From NCBI GenBank assembly GCA_003248655.1, contig QFPM01000006.1, positions 1 to 64,000 on the forward strand: 64,000 bases of DNA, read 5' to 3'. The translations under genes and the position numbers were made by a program. Below are positions 1 through 8,538 of this stretch, piece by piece. Each line of letters begins with the position of its first letter. Positions within the stretch are counted from its first letter, which is position 1. This DNA comes from Microbacterium sp. (GTDB taxonomy: Bacteria; Actinomycetota; Actinomycetes; Actinomycetales; Microbacteriaceae). A model generated the notes under the pieces. The model worked only from the letters and a program-made list of their open reading frames with translations. It had not been told where the DNA came from and ran no database searches.

Positions 1-1470
1 ACGGAACTCGGACGGGTAGGGCTTGGGCACAGCAACATCCTTCCAGGCCCGCCCCTCGGGCAAGCCAACTCAGATGTCACCTATCCGTACAGCAGACCCG
101 ACGTCCGCGTTGGCCATATCAGCGATGGCATCGAGGAAGGGCCGGTGCAGTCAGGCACGCTCACGTTCGATGAAGAGGGCGGCGCGCAACTGCTCGTCGC
201 CTACCTGCGGGACGAGCTTGGTGACGAAGCGCCACAGTTTGCGAGGACATCAACGTGGTTCCGGTTCACGGATGATTCGAAGCCTCCCGCGACCCTCCTG
301 TTCTTTGACAGTCGTGGGATCGTGACGCTCGTCGACAACAGGCTCGGCGGGGCATCTCTCGGCTCCTACCCGCTGGGGCGGATACGGCCGCAGGTGCTCA
401 TCTTCCAGCGGCCCCGTACGTTCAAGGAGGAGTATCGGGTCCGGGACTTCAAGTCGACGATCGATGGGCTCGAGGCGTTCGCGGGGTTCCGGCCGATCAG
501 CTTCGAGACCGTTCACAGCGAGGGTGGGTATCGAACCACGATCGCGATCGAGCCGTCGGAGCGCGTCGAGTGGGAAGCCTGTGGCTTTCAGTACGTGATC
601 CGAGCGAATGTCGCATGGACCGGCCAAGAGGGCCGGAACTTTGAGCTCGTTGACAGTCAGCCGTATGTGCAGACGACTAACGAGGCGGGCGCTACGCCGC
701 ACGACCATCTCGCCGCACAGTGGTCGGTGCGGGCACTTCTCACCCTCATTTCCGGAATCAAGCTGGCGTGGCGGTCGCATCAACTACGCGACGACGAGTT
801 CCCCATGTGGATGCTCAGCGGTGATGCGCACGATCCCCACTTCGTGGACGTGCAACTCGCCGGCACCGTGGAGCAGCACCGATGGCCGAAGCCAGAGACC
901 GCAAGTCTGCAGTCGCCATCCGTCAGGCTCGCTGACCTGGGCAGCGGAGGCATGCAGAAGTGGGTTGAGTTGTACGCCGATGAGGTCTTCGAACGAGCTG
1001 TCCAGCCCGCGGTCGAGGTCATCAACGGTGCGACGTCGTTCCTCGAACCTCAACTGATGATGCTCGCCATATCGCTTGACCGTTTCGGCCACTTCCGACA
1101 CGGCGATGGGCGGCGCAGGGCAATGTGGAAGAACATCGAGAAGTGCCTCATCGATGCACAACTCGACTGGCCGGAGATCGGCAGTCGACGAGGTATCGCG
1201 ATGGCCATCTCGAACATCAACAACGATCTGAAACACCCCGACCGAGAACAGTATCCAGAGACTACGGAGCTTGCTGGCGCCGTCTACCTCTCGAAGATCA
1301 TCGTGCGCGTTCAGCTGTTCGACCTTCTTGGCTTGCCAGACACGCTCAGGCAGGAGTTCCTTCGATCGAATGATGCCCGGAACGCAGTAGACGTGTTCGT
1401 GCGGCACGGATTGCGAGTCGATGATGAGGGAACGAGAGTCGTGACTGGACCCGTCGGTCTGGATTCGTAA
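1..1470 (+). CDS. ApeA-like HEPN-domain protein, 5' end outside window
   Basis: The reading frame is open from base 1, so the real start lies to the left; an internal GTG at 145 is only the first possible start inside the window. The N-terminal half (PVQSGTLTFDEEGG, then LLFFDSRGIVTLVDN) resembles the ApeA N-terminal domain. The C-terminal ~150 residues (SFLEPQLMMLAISLDRFGHF to the LFDLLGL helix) look like an ApeA-type HEPN helical domain. Family knowledge: ApeA proteins are single-gene anti-phage HEPN ribonucleases. The HEPN Rx4H motif seems to be NNDLKH, with Asn where Arg is usual, so activity is uncertain. It ends 115 bp before the transposon left end. The assignment rests on pattern recognition only. 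Confidence 0.5.
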   Translation, partial: TELGRVGLGHSNILPGPPLGQANSDVTYPYSRPDVRVGHISDGIEEGPVQSGTLTFDEEGGAQLLVAYLRDELGDEAPQFARTSTWFRFTDDSKPPATLLFFDSRGIVTLVDNRLGGASLGSYPLGRIRPQVLIFQRPRTFKEEYRVRDFKSTIDGLEAFAGFRPISFETVHSEGGYRTTIAIEPSERVEWEACGFQYVIRANVAWTGQEGRNFELVDSQPYVQTTNEAGATPHDHLAAQWSVRALLTLISGIKLAWRSHQLRDDEFPMWMLSGDAHDPHFVDVQLAGTVEQHRWPKPETASLQSPSVRLADLGSGGMQKWVELYADEVFERAVQPAVEVINGATSFLEPQLMMLAISLDRFGHFRHGDGRRRAMWKNIEKCLIDAQLDWPEIGSRRGIAMAISNINNDLKHPDREQYPETTELAGAVYLSKIIVRVQLFDLLGLPDTLRQEFLRSNDARNAVDVFVRHGLRVDDEGTRVVTGPVGLDS

Positions 1471-1585
1471 CAACTCGTGTGAGACGGGTCACTTCGCCGA
1501 CGCCCCACCTCGAGTGAGAAAACCCCAGGTCAGCTACTCCGCAATCTGACAGATGTCGTGAGATCCGACACGGGGTCTCGGGTCT

Positions 1586-1663
1586 TGTCCGATGACGTTG
1601 ATTCCGTGTCTGTGTCATTGATCTTGTGTCGGTGACGTTGATCATGTCGTCTGTGCCATTGAT
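1586..1663 (+). repeat. Transposon left end: four tandem TnsB-type binding sites
   Basis: Four directly repeated 16-mers end in TTGAT at 1602, 1622, 1642 and 1663, a period of 20, 20 and 21 bp. They are GTCCGATGACGTTGAT (1587), TGTCTGTGTCATTGAT (1607), TGTCGGTGACGTTGAT (1627) and CGTCTGTGCCATTGAT (1648). The innermost is identical, on the opposite strand, to the inner site of the right end. Tn7 and Mu family transposases bind such end arrays. The gene-free stretch 1471-1782 holds this array plus the presumed tnsA promoter; I see no other feature in it. Confidence 0.8.
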
Positions 1664-1782
1664 TCTGTGGTCGGCGTCGCGACACGCGGGCGCTCGGGAT
1701 CCAGAGCGGAAGTCTCGGTCGTACTCTGGCGCCATCGGTTCGGATCCTCGACTGAACAGTCTGTTGGTGAGGGGAGCAGACC

Positions 1783-2511
1783 TTGATCGAGTCTCAGGTG
1801 GAGGCGCGGATGGCGTCGGCTCACGCCGAGGTCGAGTGGGTCGCTGGCGGCAAGTGTGACCGCCGCGACGCGCTGGACGTCGGCGATATCTCGTTCGAGA
1901 CGGTCGACGTCGTGCGGAGACCTTCGTCGTGGAAGCACAAGCGGAACTACGAGGGCTACTACTGGGTCGCGACGACGGGGGCGCACGTCTGGTTCGAGTC
2001 TTTGTACGAGCGCGCCGCGCTGATGAAGCTGGATCGCGATCGGCGTGTGATCGGCGTGGCGGCCCAGCCGATGTGGATCCATTGGTCCGACAGTGGGAGG
2101 AAGCACGCGCCCGACTTCTTCGTCCGCCATCGCGACGGCCGTGCCGTGCTCGTCGATGTCAAGCCCGCCCACCAAATCGGTGACGACGATGCGGAGGCGT
2201 TCAGGCGCACTCGGGAGGTGTGTGAACAGCTCGGTTGGAACTACGTCGTCGTCAGTGGCATCACGGCGATCGAGCATCGCAACCTTCGGTTCCTCTCCGG
2301 TTACCGGTTCGACCGGTGGATCTCGGCCCAGGCCAACGATGAGCTACGAGACCGCTCAGGCGAGCGGCGGACATTGAGGGCATGGGCCGAGATGCTGGAC
2401 CGCGTGTGCGAGGAGCCTCTCGGCGCGATCTACTCCGCAGTGTGGTGGGGATCACTGACGGTGGACGAGGCCTCACCGCTCACGTTGAGTTCGATGGCGG
2501 CGGCGGTTTAG
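1783..2511 (+). CDS. tnsA: TnsA-like transposon endonuclease
   Basis: This 242-aa protein has the TnsA restriction-enzyme-like nuclease arrangement: Glu72 in WFESLYER, Asp111 in KHAPDFF and Lys127 in LVDVKP form the expected E-D-K catalytic set. A C-terminal helical part (from about residue 185) matches the region that contacts the transposase. In Tn7, TnsA cuts the 5' strands so the element moves by cut-and-paste; its presence here separates this element from TnsA-less replicative relatives. Translation probably starts at TTG 1783 behind GAGGGGAG; an ATG at 1810 is the alternative. tnsB begins 3 bp after the stop. The upstream region is the left-end array, so TnsB may autoregulate the operon (inference). 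Confidence 0.85.
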   Translation: MIESQVEARMASAHAEVEWVAGGKCDRRDALDVGDISFETVDVVRRPSSWKHKRNYEGYYWVATTGAHVWFESLYERAALMKLDRDRRVIGVAAQPMWIHWSDSGRKHAPDFFVRHRDGRAVLVDVKPAHQIGDDDAEAFRRTREVCEQLGWNYVVVSGITAIEHRNLRFLSGYRFDRWISAQANDELRDRSGERRTLRAWAEMLDRVCEEPLGAIYSAVWWGSLTVDEASPLTLSSMAAAV

Positions 2512-2514
2512 ACC

Positions 2515-4497
2515 ATGCGCGCAACGATCGGAACTCGGCTGACGTGGGACGGTCACGAGTTCGTCATCATCGCCGTCGACTATCGGTACGCGATCTTGCG
2601 TTCGGTCACCGAGGAGTTCGTCCGCGAGGTGGTGATCGAGGAGCTGCTTCGGATGTCGGATGTCGTCTGGCACGAGGTGCGTCGTCCTGCGACGGAGCCG
2701 ATGGATGTGCAACTTCTCGCAGCCCTTCCCGAGAGCGAGCGGCGGACGATCGAGGCCTGGGCAGAGCATCTCGAAGCGATGAGGCTCGCGGTGGGGGCCG
2801 GCGGGGAAATCACCCCGCTGCTTGCCGACGTCCGTACCGCGATGACACCGATCGTCGACGTATCGACGGAGACTGTCCGGAGGAAGTTCCAACGCTACCT
2901 GGCCGAGGGCGTGCTGGGGTTGGTCGACCATCGTCGCTACAACGGGCGGAAGCCGGCGATCGATGAGCGCATTGCTGCAGCGCTGAGCGAGCTGGGTGCG
3001 GCCGGGCTGAAGCGGTCCTCTGGGACGCGCACGCGCACGGTCGACAACGTGAAGTGGATACTCGGGGAGGATCACGGCGAGACGGTCGACCTCCCGAGCG
3101 ATCGCACGTTGTATCGACTGATCGCCGCGCACCCGACGGCAGGCAAGCTCAGCGGGTCGGCGCGGAGTCGGGAAACGGCGGCGAACAAGCCGTCGCGAGC
3201 GTTCGGGTTGCACGGTTCACTGCGGCCGGGGGAGCATGTGCAGATCGACTCCACGGTCATCGACGTGCCGTCCAGATTGTTGGATGGGCGGCTGAATCGT
3301 GCGGAGCTGACCATCGTCCACGATGTTGCCACCCGGTCGATCCTCGCCGCAATGGTGCGCGCGATCGCGACGAACAGCGCCGACCTCGCGGGCGTCCTCG
3401 CCCGCGCGCTGACGCCGTACGAGCTGCGTCCGCCAGGGGCGCGCGAGCAGCGCGAGCGGATGGCGGCGACGTGGGCGGGGCAGTTCATGATCGACCAGGA
3501 GAGACTGGATCGGCATCGCCTCGCTCAGCCGTACATATTCCCGGAGACCATCACCACAGACAATGGCAAGATCTTCCGATCCGAAGCCTTCCGTTCCGGG
3601 TGCGCGCGGATGGGTATCTCCCTGATCTTCGCCGCGAAGCAGACTCCGACTGACAAACCGCATGTGGAGCGGACGTTTGAGACGATGGCGAACCGCTTCG
3701 TCCAGTACCTGCAAGGGTTCACCGGCGGAAGCGTGGAGCGCCGCGGTAAGGGCGAGCCCATCAACGAGGTGCTTGCGCTGGCGCAGCTGCAGGAGCTGCT
3801 CGAAGACTGGGTGGCGATCGAATGGCAGAACCGGGCGCACGACGGGCTCACTGACCCGATGCTTCCTGGCCGGCACCTGACTCCGAACGAGATGTTCCGC
3901 GCGTACCGCAGGGTCGCGCCGGAGATCCATGTGCCGTTCGGCGTCGACGACTTCATCGGGCTCCTGCCTGCCAAGACCTGCACACTGCAGGACTACGGCA
4001 TCAACTTCAAGCGCCGGGTCTACCGCTCGAAGCGCCTGCCTGAGTTGCGGGCCGCGGGTGCCCGCGCCGAGGGCGCGACCCGTCCCTGCCGAGTCCGGTA
4101 CGACCCGCACAACCCGTTGTACATCTGGGTCGAGCACGACGGTTCGTTCGTCGCGTTCCGCGCTGCGCCGGATCTGCTCGATGAACCGATGGGCGGTGAT
4201 GTCTGGCAGGCGTTGCGTGGGGCCGATCACGAGGCTGATCGCATCGTCCGTGACGACGCGGCCCTGCTCGCCGACAGGATGAAGCGAGCCCAGTGGGTAC
4301 GGCCTGGGAAGAAGGGCAACCGACGAGTTCGGGCCGCGGAGGTCGACCGCGATCCCATGCACTTCACGAGCACGGCACAGACTACGGCCCGCGAGGTGCC
4401 TACGGCGGAGGTCAGCGATGAGGAAATCATCTGGGGGCTCGGCGGAGGCTTCTCGCTCCTGGCCGACGACGACGGGGTATGGGAGCGACTGACATGA
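2515..4497 (+). CDS. tnsB: TnsB-like DDE transposase (Mu/Tn7 superfamily)
   Basis: This 660-aa protein has the layout of TnsB/TniA/MuA transposases: N-terminal helix-turn-helix regions (about 70-215), an RNase-H-like integrase core, then a Mu-type beta-barrel region (about 440-530). The catalytic triad is visible as Asp245 (EHVQIDSTVIDV), Asp349 (TTDNGKIF) and Glu385 (DKPHVERTFE). It would bind the 20-bp end repeats and carry out 3'-strand cleavage and joining. The C-terminal ~100 residues are polar and probably recruit TnsC, as in other family members (inference). The stop overlaps the tnsC start in an ATGA. Confidence 0.9.
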   Translation: MRATIGTRLTWDGHEFVIIAVDYRYAILRSVTEEFVREVVIEELLRMSDVVWHEVRRPATEPMDVQLLAALPESERRTIEAWAEHLEAMRLAVGAGGEITPLLADVRTAMTPIVDVSTETVRRKFQRYLAEGVLGLVDHRRYNGRKPAIDERIAAALSELGAAGLKRSSGTRTRTVDNVKWILGEDHGETVDLPSDRTLYRLIAAHPTAGKLSGSARSRETAANKPSRAFGLHGSLRPGEHVQIDSTVIDVPSRLLDGRLNRAELTIVHDVATRSILAAMVRAIATNSADLAGVLARALTPYELRPPGAREQRERMAATWAGQFMIDQERLDRHRLAQPYIFPETITTDNGKIFRSEAFRSGCARMGISLIFAAKQTPTDKPHVERTFETMANRFVQYLQGFTGGSVERRGKGEPINEVLALAQLQELLEDWVAIEWQNRAHDGLTDPMLPGRHLTPNEMFRAYRRVAPEIHVPFGVDDFIGLLPAKTCTLQDYGINFKRRVYRSKRLPELRAAGARAEGATRPCRVRYDPHNPLYIWVEHDGSFVAFRAAPDLLDEPMGGDVWQALRGADHEADRIVRDDAALLADRMKRAQWVRPGKKGNRRVRAAEVDRDPMHFTSTAQTTAREVPTAEVSDEEIIWGLGGGFSLLADDDGVWERLT

Positions 4498-5483
4498 CCC
4501 AGGCGATCAACACGAGGGAAGGATGGTCGGCGTTCGTCAGTGAGACGCTCGATAAGCCGATCCCCATCACTCGCGGCGACCTCGATGCTCTGTCACCGGC
4601 CGATCGAGCGATGAACCGCGAAGCCCGCAAGCAGTTCATGATCCGCGGCCCAGTCGTAAAGACTGCGCAGTTCGGGGCGATCGAGACCGAGATCCTCCGG
4701 CGACTGATGCTGAACCAGTACAAGTCACACGGCAAGCTCGGCGTGATCGTGTCGGGCGAACCGAACATCGGCAAGACCACGACGGTCTCACACATCGCGC
4801 GTCGATTCGAGCGCCGCCGCCGCGACATCGGCCGGGCTGGTGGTGCGAACTCCGTGCCGGTGATCTACGTGAGCGTGCCGCCGTCGTGCACGCCGAAGCT
4901 GATGCTCGGCGAGTTCGCGCACTTCCTCGGTCTACCCATCCGCCCGCATTACAACACTGGCGAGCTGATGAACACCGTCGCGAGCGTGATCGCCGCGTGC
5001 GGGACCGAGCTGATCATCGTGGACGAGATCCACAACCTCAACCAGAAGTACAAGCAGATGGGTGAAGCCTCGGACACGCTCAAGCAGCTGTCCGAGAAGT
5101 GCCCGGGCACGTTCGTCTATGCCGGCGTCGATGTCGAAGCCAGCGGTCTGCTCGACGGCACCCGCGGACGCCAGATCAGCAGCCGGTTTCAGATCCTGCA
5201 TCTGCACACATTCGAGAACGCCGGCAAAGGCAAGTCGGCGTGGGCCGATCTGCTGGTCGCGGTCGAGAGTTCCCTGGGGCTCATCGATCAGCAGCCCGAG
5301 GCGATCCTCCGCCACGCAAGCCACCTTCACACCGCGACCGGTGGCGTGATCGGCGATCTCACGGGGATGCTGCAGATGCTCGCGATTGACGCGATCGACA
5401 GCGGAGCCGAACGGCTCGATCTTGACAGCGTGTTCGGCACGGTTCCTGCACCCGTGTCCGGGACGGCATCGGCCCTGACATGA
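4494..5483 (+). CDS. tnsC: TnsC-like AAA+ transposition regulator
   Basis: A 329-aa AAA+ ATPase of the TnsC/TniB group. Walker A is GEPNIGKTT (residues 88-96) and Walker B is LIIVDEIHN (about 173-181). TnsC family proteins polymerise on DNA, bridging the target selector (TniQ) and the transposase and giving target immunity. The start at ATG 4494 uses the tnsB stop overlap; an in-frame ATG 15 bp upstream is less likely. It overlaps tniQ by 4 bp, so the four proteins are probably made from one transcript in stoichiometric order. Confidence 0.88.
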   Translation: MTQAINTREGWSAFVSETLDKPIPITRGDLDALSPADRAMNREARKQFMIRGPVVKTAQFGAIETEILRRLMLNQYKSHGKLGVIVSGEPNIGKTTTVSHIARRFERRRRDIGRAGGANSVPVIYVSVPPSCTPKLMLGEFAHFLGLPIRPHYNTGELMNTVASVIAACGTELIIVDEIHNLNQKYKQMGEASDTLKQLSEKCPGTFVYAGVDVEASGLLDGTRGRQISSRFQILHLHTFENAGKGKSAWADLLVAVESSLGLIDQQPEAILRHASHLHTATGGVIGDLTGMLQMLAIDAIDSGAERLDLDSVFGTVPAPVSGTASALT

Positions 5484-6544
5484 GAGGTCCGGTACCGCCT
5501 GAGGATGTGCGAGCACTGCCGCTGCATGTGCGGCCGCTTGCGGCGGAGACGGTGACCGGCTTTCTCGGAAGGCTCGCGACCGCGAACTCCCTCACGCCGC
5601 GTGACCTCCGGCTTCACGTCACCGATCTCGCTGGCCTTTCACCCTCACGTCCGAATCTCGAGCGCGCAGCCGTGTGGGCCGAACGACTCGGTGCTCTCGC
5701 CCCCGGCCACTTCGACGCCGACGCGCGCCGAAACGCCATGTACGTCCGCTGCCAGCATTACGGCTGGCAACCCGCGCTCTGCAAGCGCTGCGGCTACACA
5801 CAGTCTCCGCGCTCCGCGTGCCGACACTGCGCGAATGGCGACCAGACTGCGGTGCGCAGTCGGGGAGGCGCCGTCTGCAACCGTCACCGCAGATGGCACC
5901 TCGATGGTGCCGACATCGATCTCGCCCAGTTCCCCCAGTATGGACACGCTGAACGTTGCCTTTCAGGAACGCTTTGGAAGCGAGGTATCGGGATCGCAAC
6001 TGGTGAACTCCAACTCGCCGCCACGCTCATTCGGTACTGGGCGATCGATGAGCGGCCGGATGCTCGGATCGAGGACCGCATGTCCGCTCTTGGCAGAGGA
6101 ACGCTCGACGTAGACACCGTCCTCCTCGCGGCGTACCCCGAGGTCGTCCGCCTGGCCACAGTGCTCACGGACCTTTCCTTTGCGAGCTACCTGCTCAGCC
6201 CGCGGTTCAGCCTCGCTGAGCAAGTGCGGGCGCTCGAAGCCGCGGTCGTTACGATCATGCGTGGATCAACGACCACACGGCTGCACCACGTCGCCGAGCA
6301 GATCGTTTCCCGAGGGAAGGCTGCCGTCGAAACGGCATTCGGGATGCGCCAGAACCCACACAACCAGCGTCCTGCGATGCTCGAGAAAGCGCTCGTCGCC
6401 TCATCGCAGCGACATAGAGCCTGCTTGCTTCGCCACCTCAGTACCGTCCGCATTCAGATCATTCCCTATGCGCCCGGAGTCGCCGTCCCGCGCAGCCGAG
6501 CGTTGGATCGTCAACGACCGCTCCTGGATCTCGTCGACGTATAG
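5480..6544 (+). CDS. tniQ: TniQ/TnsD-family target-selection protein
   Basis: A 354-aa TniQ-family protein. The N-terminus LPLHVRPLAAETVTGFLGRL is the TniQ signature. A zinc-binding cluster follows, with cysteines at about 91, 101, 104, 114, 117 and 133 and histidines at 136 and 140. The C-terminal ~200 residues would recognise the target. In Tn7 relatives, TnsD/TniQ decides where the element inserts, either by binding a specific site or by coupling to another DNA-binding complex. No second tniQ/tnsD, tnsE or cas gene is nearby, so this protein probably handles targeting alone. A second copy of its last ~60 codons survives at 10931-11125. Confidence 0.85.
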   Translation: MRGPVPPEDVRALPLHVRPLAAETVTGFLGRLATANSLTPRDLRLHVTDLAGLSPSRPNLERAAVWAERLGALAPGHFDADARRNAMYVRCQHYGWQPALCKRCGYTQSPRSACRHCANGDQTAVRSRGGAVCNRHRRWHLDGADIDLAQFPQYGHAERCLSGTLWKRGIGIATGELQLAATLIRYWAIDERPDARIEDRMSALGRGTLDVDTVLLAAYPEVVRLATVLTDLSFASYLLSPRFSLAEQVRALEAAVVTIMRGSTTTRLHHVAEQIVSRGKAAVETAFGMRQNPHNQRPAMLEKALVASSQRHRACLLRHLSTVRIQIIPYAPGVAVPRSRALDRQRPLLDLVDV

Positions 6545-6568
6545 TCCCGGCGCCGGTACGGTCGAGGA

Positions 6569-6940
6569 ATGGCACTCGACATCGAGCAGGTGGTGGAGGT
6601 CGACCCGCGCGAGGTCAGGTCGACGGGGTTGATCGTTGCCACCGTGTTGACAACGCTCGCGACGGTGGGACTCATCTGGTTGGCTGCGGTACCCTTCGGG
6701 TCGGGCGTTTGTCCGGCAGTCGATCCCGCTCCGCTGAATTGTTCTCCGGCGCAGCGTGCCGGGAGTGGCCTGGTGGCGACCATCTGCGTCACTGTTGTCG
6801 GTGCCCTCAACGTCGCGCTGGGGCTTTGGGGCGGCCGACGGGCGCGGCCTATCGTGATCGCTGGACTCGTCGTCCTGGCGGTGGCGCCATTCGTCAGCTA
6901 CGCGGCCGTAGCTTTCAGCTCGGGCTTCCAGATTCGCTGA
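6569..6940 (+). CDS. Small membrane protein of unknown function (cargo)
   Basis: A 123-aa protein with three to four predicted membrane helices (about 19-43, 66-85 and 93-117) and a short charged N-terminus. Two cysteines (CPAVDPAPLNC) lie in the loop after the first helix, probably outside the membrane. It starts 24 bp after tniQ on the same strand, so it may be co-transcribed with the transposition genes. I do not recognise the family. Confidence 0.6.
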   Translation: MALDIEQVVEVDPREVRSTGLIVATVLTTLATVGLIWLAAVPFGSGVCPAVDPAPLNCSPAQRAGSGLVATICVTVVGALNVALGLWGGRRARPIVIAGLVVLAVAPFVSYAAVAFSSGFQIR

Positions 6941-6989
6941 TCTATGTCGCACGCCAGCTCGCGCGAGGCGGTTGATGGCCTTGGTGTTG

Positions 6990-7670
6990 TCAGTCCGTGG
7001 GAAGGTCGCTGGACCGAAGCCCCCCATTGCTGTCGACGCTCACGCGAATCATTCTGGATTGGTCGGCGCCGCTCCACTCGAACGTCAAGGGGTAGGCGTC
7101 CGCGGCGACCTGCCGGCACTCAAGTTCGACTCTGGACTGTCGCAAGTCGTGGAACGCAACGCAGTAGTCTGCCCCATCGTTCATCGTCCCCGCCCACGCG
7201 ATGACATCGTCGGAGATGCTGGGGGCGCCCAGCGTCGTGGGGTCGTCCCAGTTGTGGGTCGCCACGACGAATTCGTAGCTCGACGTGACGTTCGGCGGGT
7301 TCCCTGGCTGTTCGAGCGCCCAAGTAGGCGTGCTGGGCGATAGCGCAGACTGCGAGACGAGCGTCAGGGCGACTCCCACGGCCACTCCCAGACCGGCACC
7401 GAGAAGCGCTGTCGCGCAGGTGCGTCGCCGACTCTTCGGTGCCGGATCGAGTACGGGCGGTTCCGGTGCCCGATCACCTGGCTCCTTCTTCGGCTCATCA
7501 GTGTGGGCCGATTCGTGCTCGTGATCCTGTGCCGGGCTGAGCCGGAGTTCGTCGAGTTCGTCGAGTTCGGCCAGCCGGGCGAGGTCCTGACTTGTCAGCG
7601 GTCGCGCATCGACACCGTATGCGGCGCGTTGCAGCTGCTCGAGTTCAGTGAGCTCAGACTCTGAAAGCAT
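6990..7670 (-). CDS. Single-pass membrane-anchored protein, unknown (cargo)
   Basis: A 226-aa protein with a Leu/Glu-rich N-terminal helix (residues 1-45), an acidic, Pro-rich linker, an SRRRT stop-transfer-like cluster and one membrane helix (about 84-105). An extracytoplasmic domain of about 120 residues follows, with two cysteines (DYCVAFHD, LECRQV) that could form a disulfide. The layout resembles anti-sigma-like membrane proteins, but no such domain can be claimed. It is read towards tniQ and lies downstream of the dsbA-like gene on the same strand. A disulfide-containing exported domain would fit a neighbouring DsbA (inference). Confidence 0.55.
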   Translation of the reverse strand: MLSESELTELEQLQRAAYGVDARPLTSQDLARLAELDELDELRLSPAQDHEHESAHTDEPKKEPGDRAPEPPVLDPAPKSRRRTCATALLGAGLGVAVGVALTLVSQSALSPSTPTWALEQPGNPPNVTSSYEFVVATHNWDDPTTLGAPSISDDVIAWAGTMNDGADYCVAFHDLRQSRVELECRQVAADAYPLTFEWSGADQSRMIRVSVDSNGGLRSSDLPTD

Positions 7671-7748
7671 GAGGAGAGTATCCCAGCCGGTTTCGCGGCC
7701 AGTGCCATGTCGGTGGCGGCAGGGTTCGTGTTGCTGTCGCCGGCCCTG

Positions 7749-8429
7749 CTACTGGAAGAGCGTCGCGAACTGACCTTGAGCCGGGATCGTGCCGTTGTCG
7801 ATCACCTCACCGTTGACGGCCAGCGTGGGTGTGCCGATTCTCGTCGCGCCAGGTGCGAGCGGTGTCTTCTCAGTCATCGCCGCGACGAACTGCTTGTAGG
7901 TCTGGTTGGTGACGCATGAGTCGATGTCCGTGACGCCGACGCCCGAGGCGATGCCGAGGATCTGCTGGTCGGTGAGTCCGGTCGAACCCTCCTCGGGCTG
8001 GTTCTCGAACATCGCTTGCATGAACGGAACGGCGGCATCCGGATTCGCCTCGGCGACGCAGTACATCGCGTTCGCCGCGCGCGTCGAGTACGCCGTGCCC
8101 TGCGAACGTACGTCGAGGATCGCGATCGGGTGGATGTTCAGGGTGATGGTGCCGTCGTTGACAAGGTCGAGGATCTCCTTGCCGTACGCCTGCTCGAACT
8201 GACTGCAGATCGGGCACATGAAGTCGATGTAGGTGTCGAGGGTCTGCTCGCCGTCACCGACGATGACCGCTCCGGTGGACTGGTCAATCCCCGAGCTGCT
8301 CGGCGGCGTGCCTGGATCGGTGGCAGCACTGTTCATCCAGACGACCAGGGCGATCACGATCGCGGCGACGGCTAAAACTGCTGCGGTAACCCAGATTGCG
8401 AACCAGTTCGTCTTGCCTGCTGCAGCCAT
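7749..8429 (-). CDS. DsbA-family thiol-disulfide oxidoreductase, membrane-anchored
   Basis: A 226-aa protein with an N-terminal membrane anchor (about 9-33), a Ser/Pro-rich linker and a thioredoxin-fold DsbA domain. The active site is CPIC (Cys72, Cys75) and the cis-proline loop is IGTPTLAVNG near the C-terminus. It should make or isomerise disulfides in exported proteins on the outer face of the membrane. It lies downstream of secA2 on the same strand (109 bp gap), suggesting a secretion/folding unit. The corresponding gene at 13649-13724 keeps only the first ~25 codons. CPIC differs from the CPHC of classical E. coli DsbA. Confidence 0.85.
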   Translation of the reverse strand: MAAAGKTNWFAIWVTAAVLAVAAIVIALVVWMNSAATDPGTPPSSSGIDQSTGAVIVGDGEQTLDTYIDFMCPICSQFEQAYGKEILDLVNDGTITLNIHPIAILDVRSQGTAYSTRAANAMYCVAEANPDAAVPFMQAMFENQPEEGSTGLTDQQILGIASGVGVTDIDSCVTNQTYKQFVAAMTEKTPLAPGATRIGTPTLAVNGEVIDNGTIPAQGQFATLFQ

Positions 8430-8538
8430 CGCATTCCCATTTCATCGATCAGACAGCCGTACGGCTTCCACCCATCTTTGCGCACGCTCACCGAGCGATC
8501 CTGCAGTCGAGGAGCTGTTCCGAAGCGACGCTGCTGCG

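Noticed and set aside
1471..1585. tRNA or other classical attachment site left of the transposon
   Set aside because: No cloverleaf or tRNA-like sequence; only a small TGTCG...CGACA dyad near 1555.
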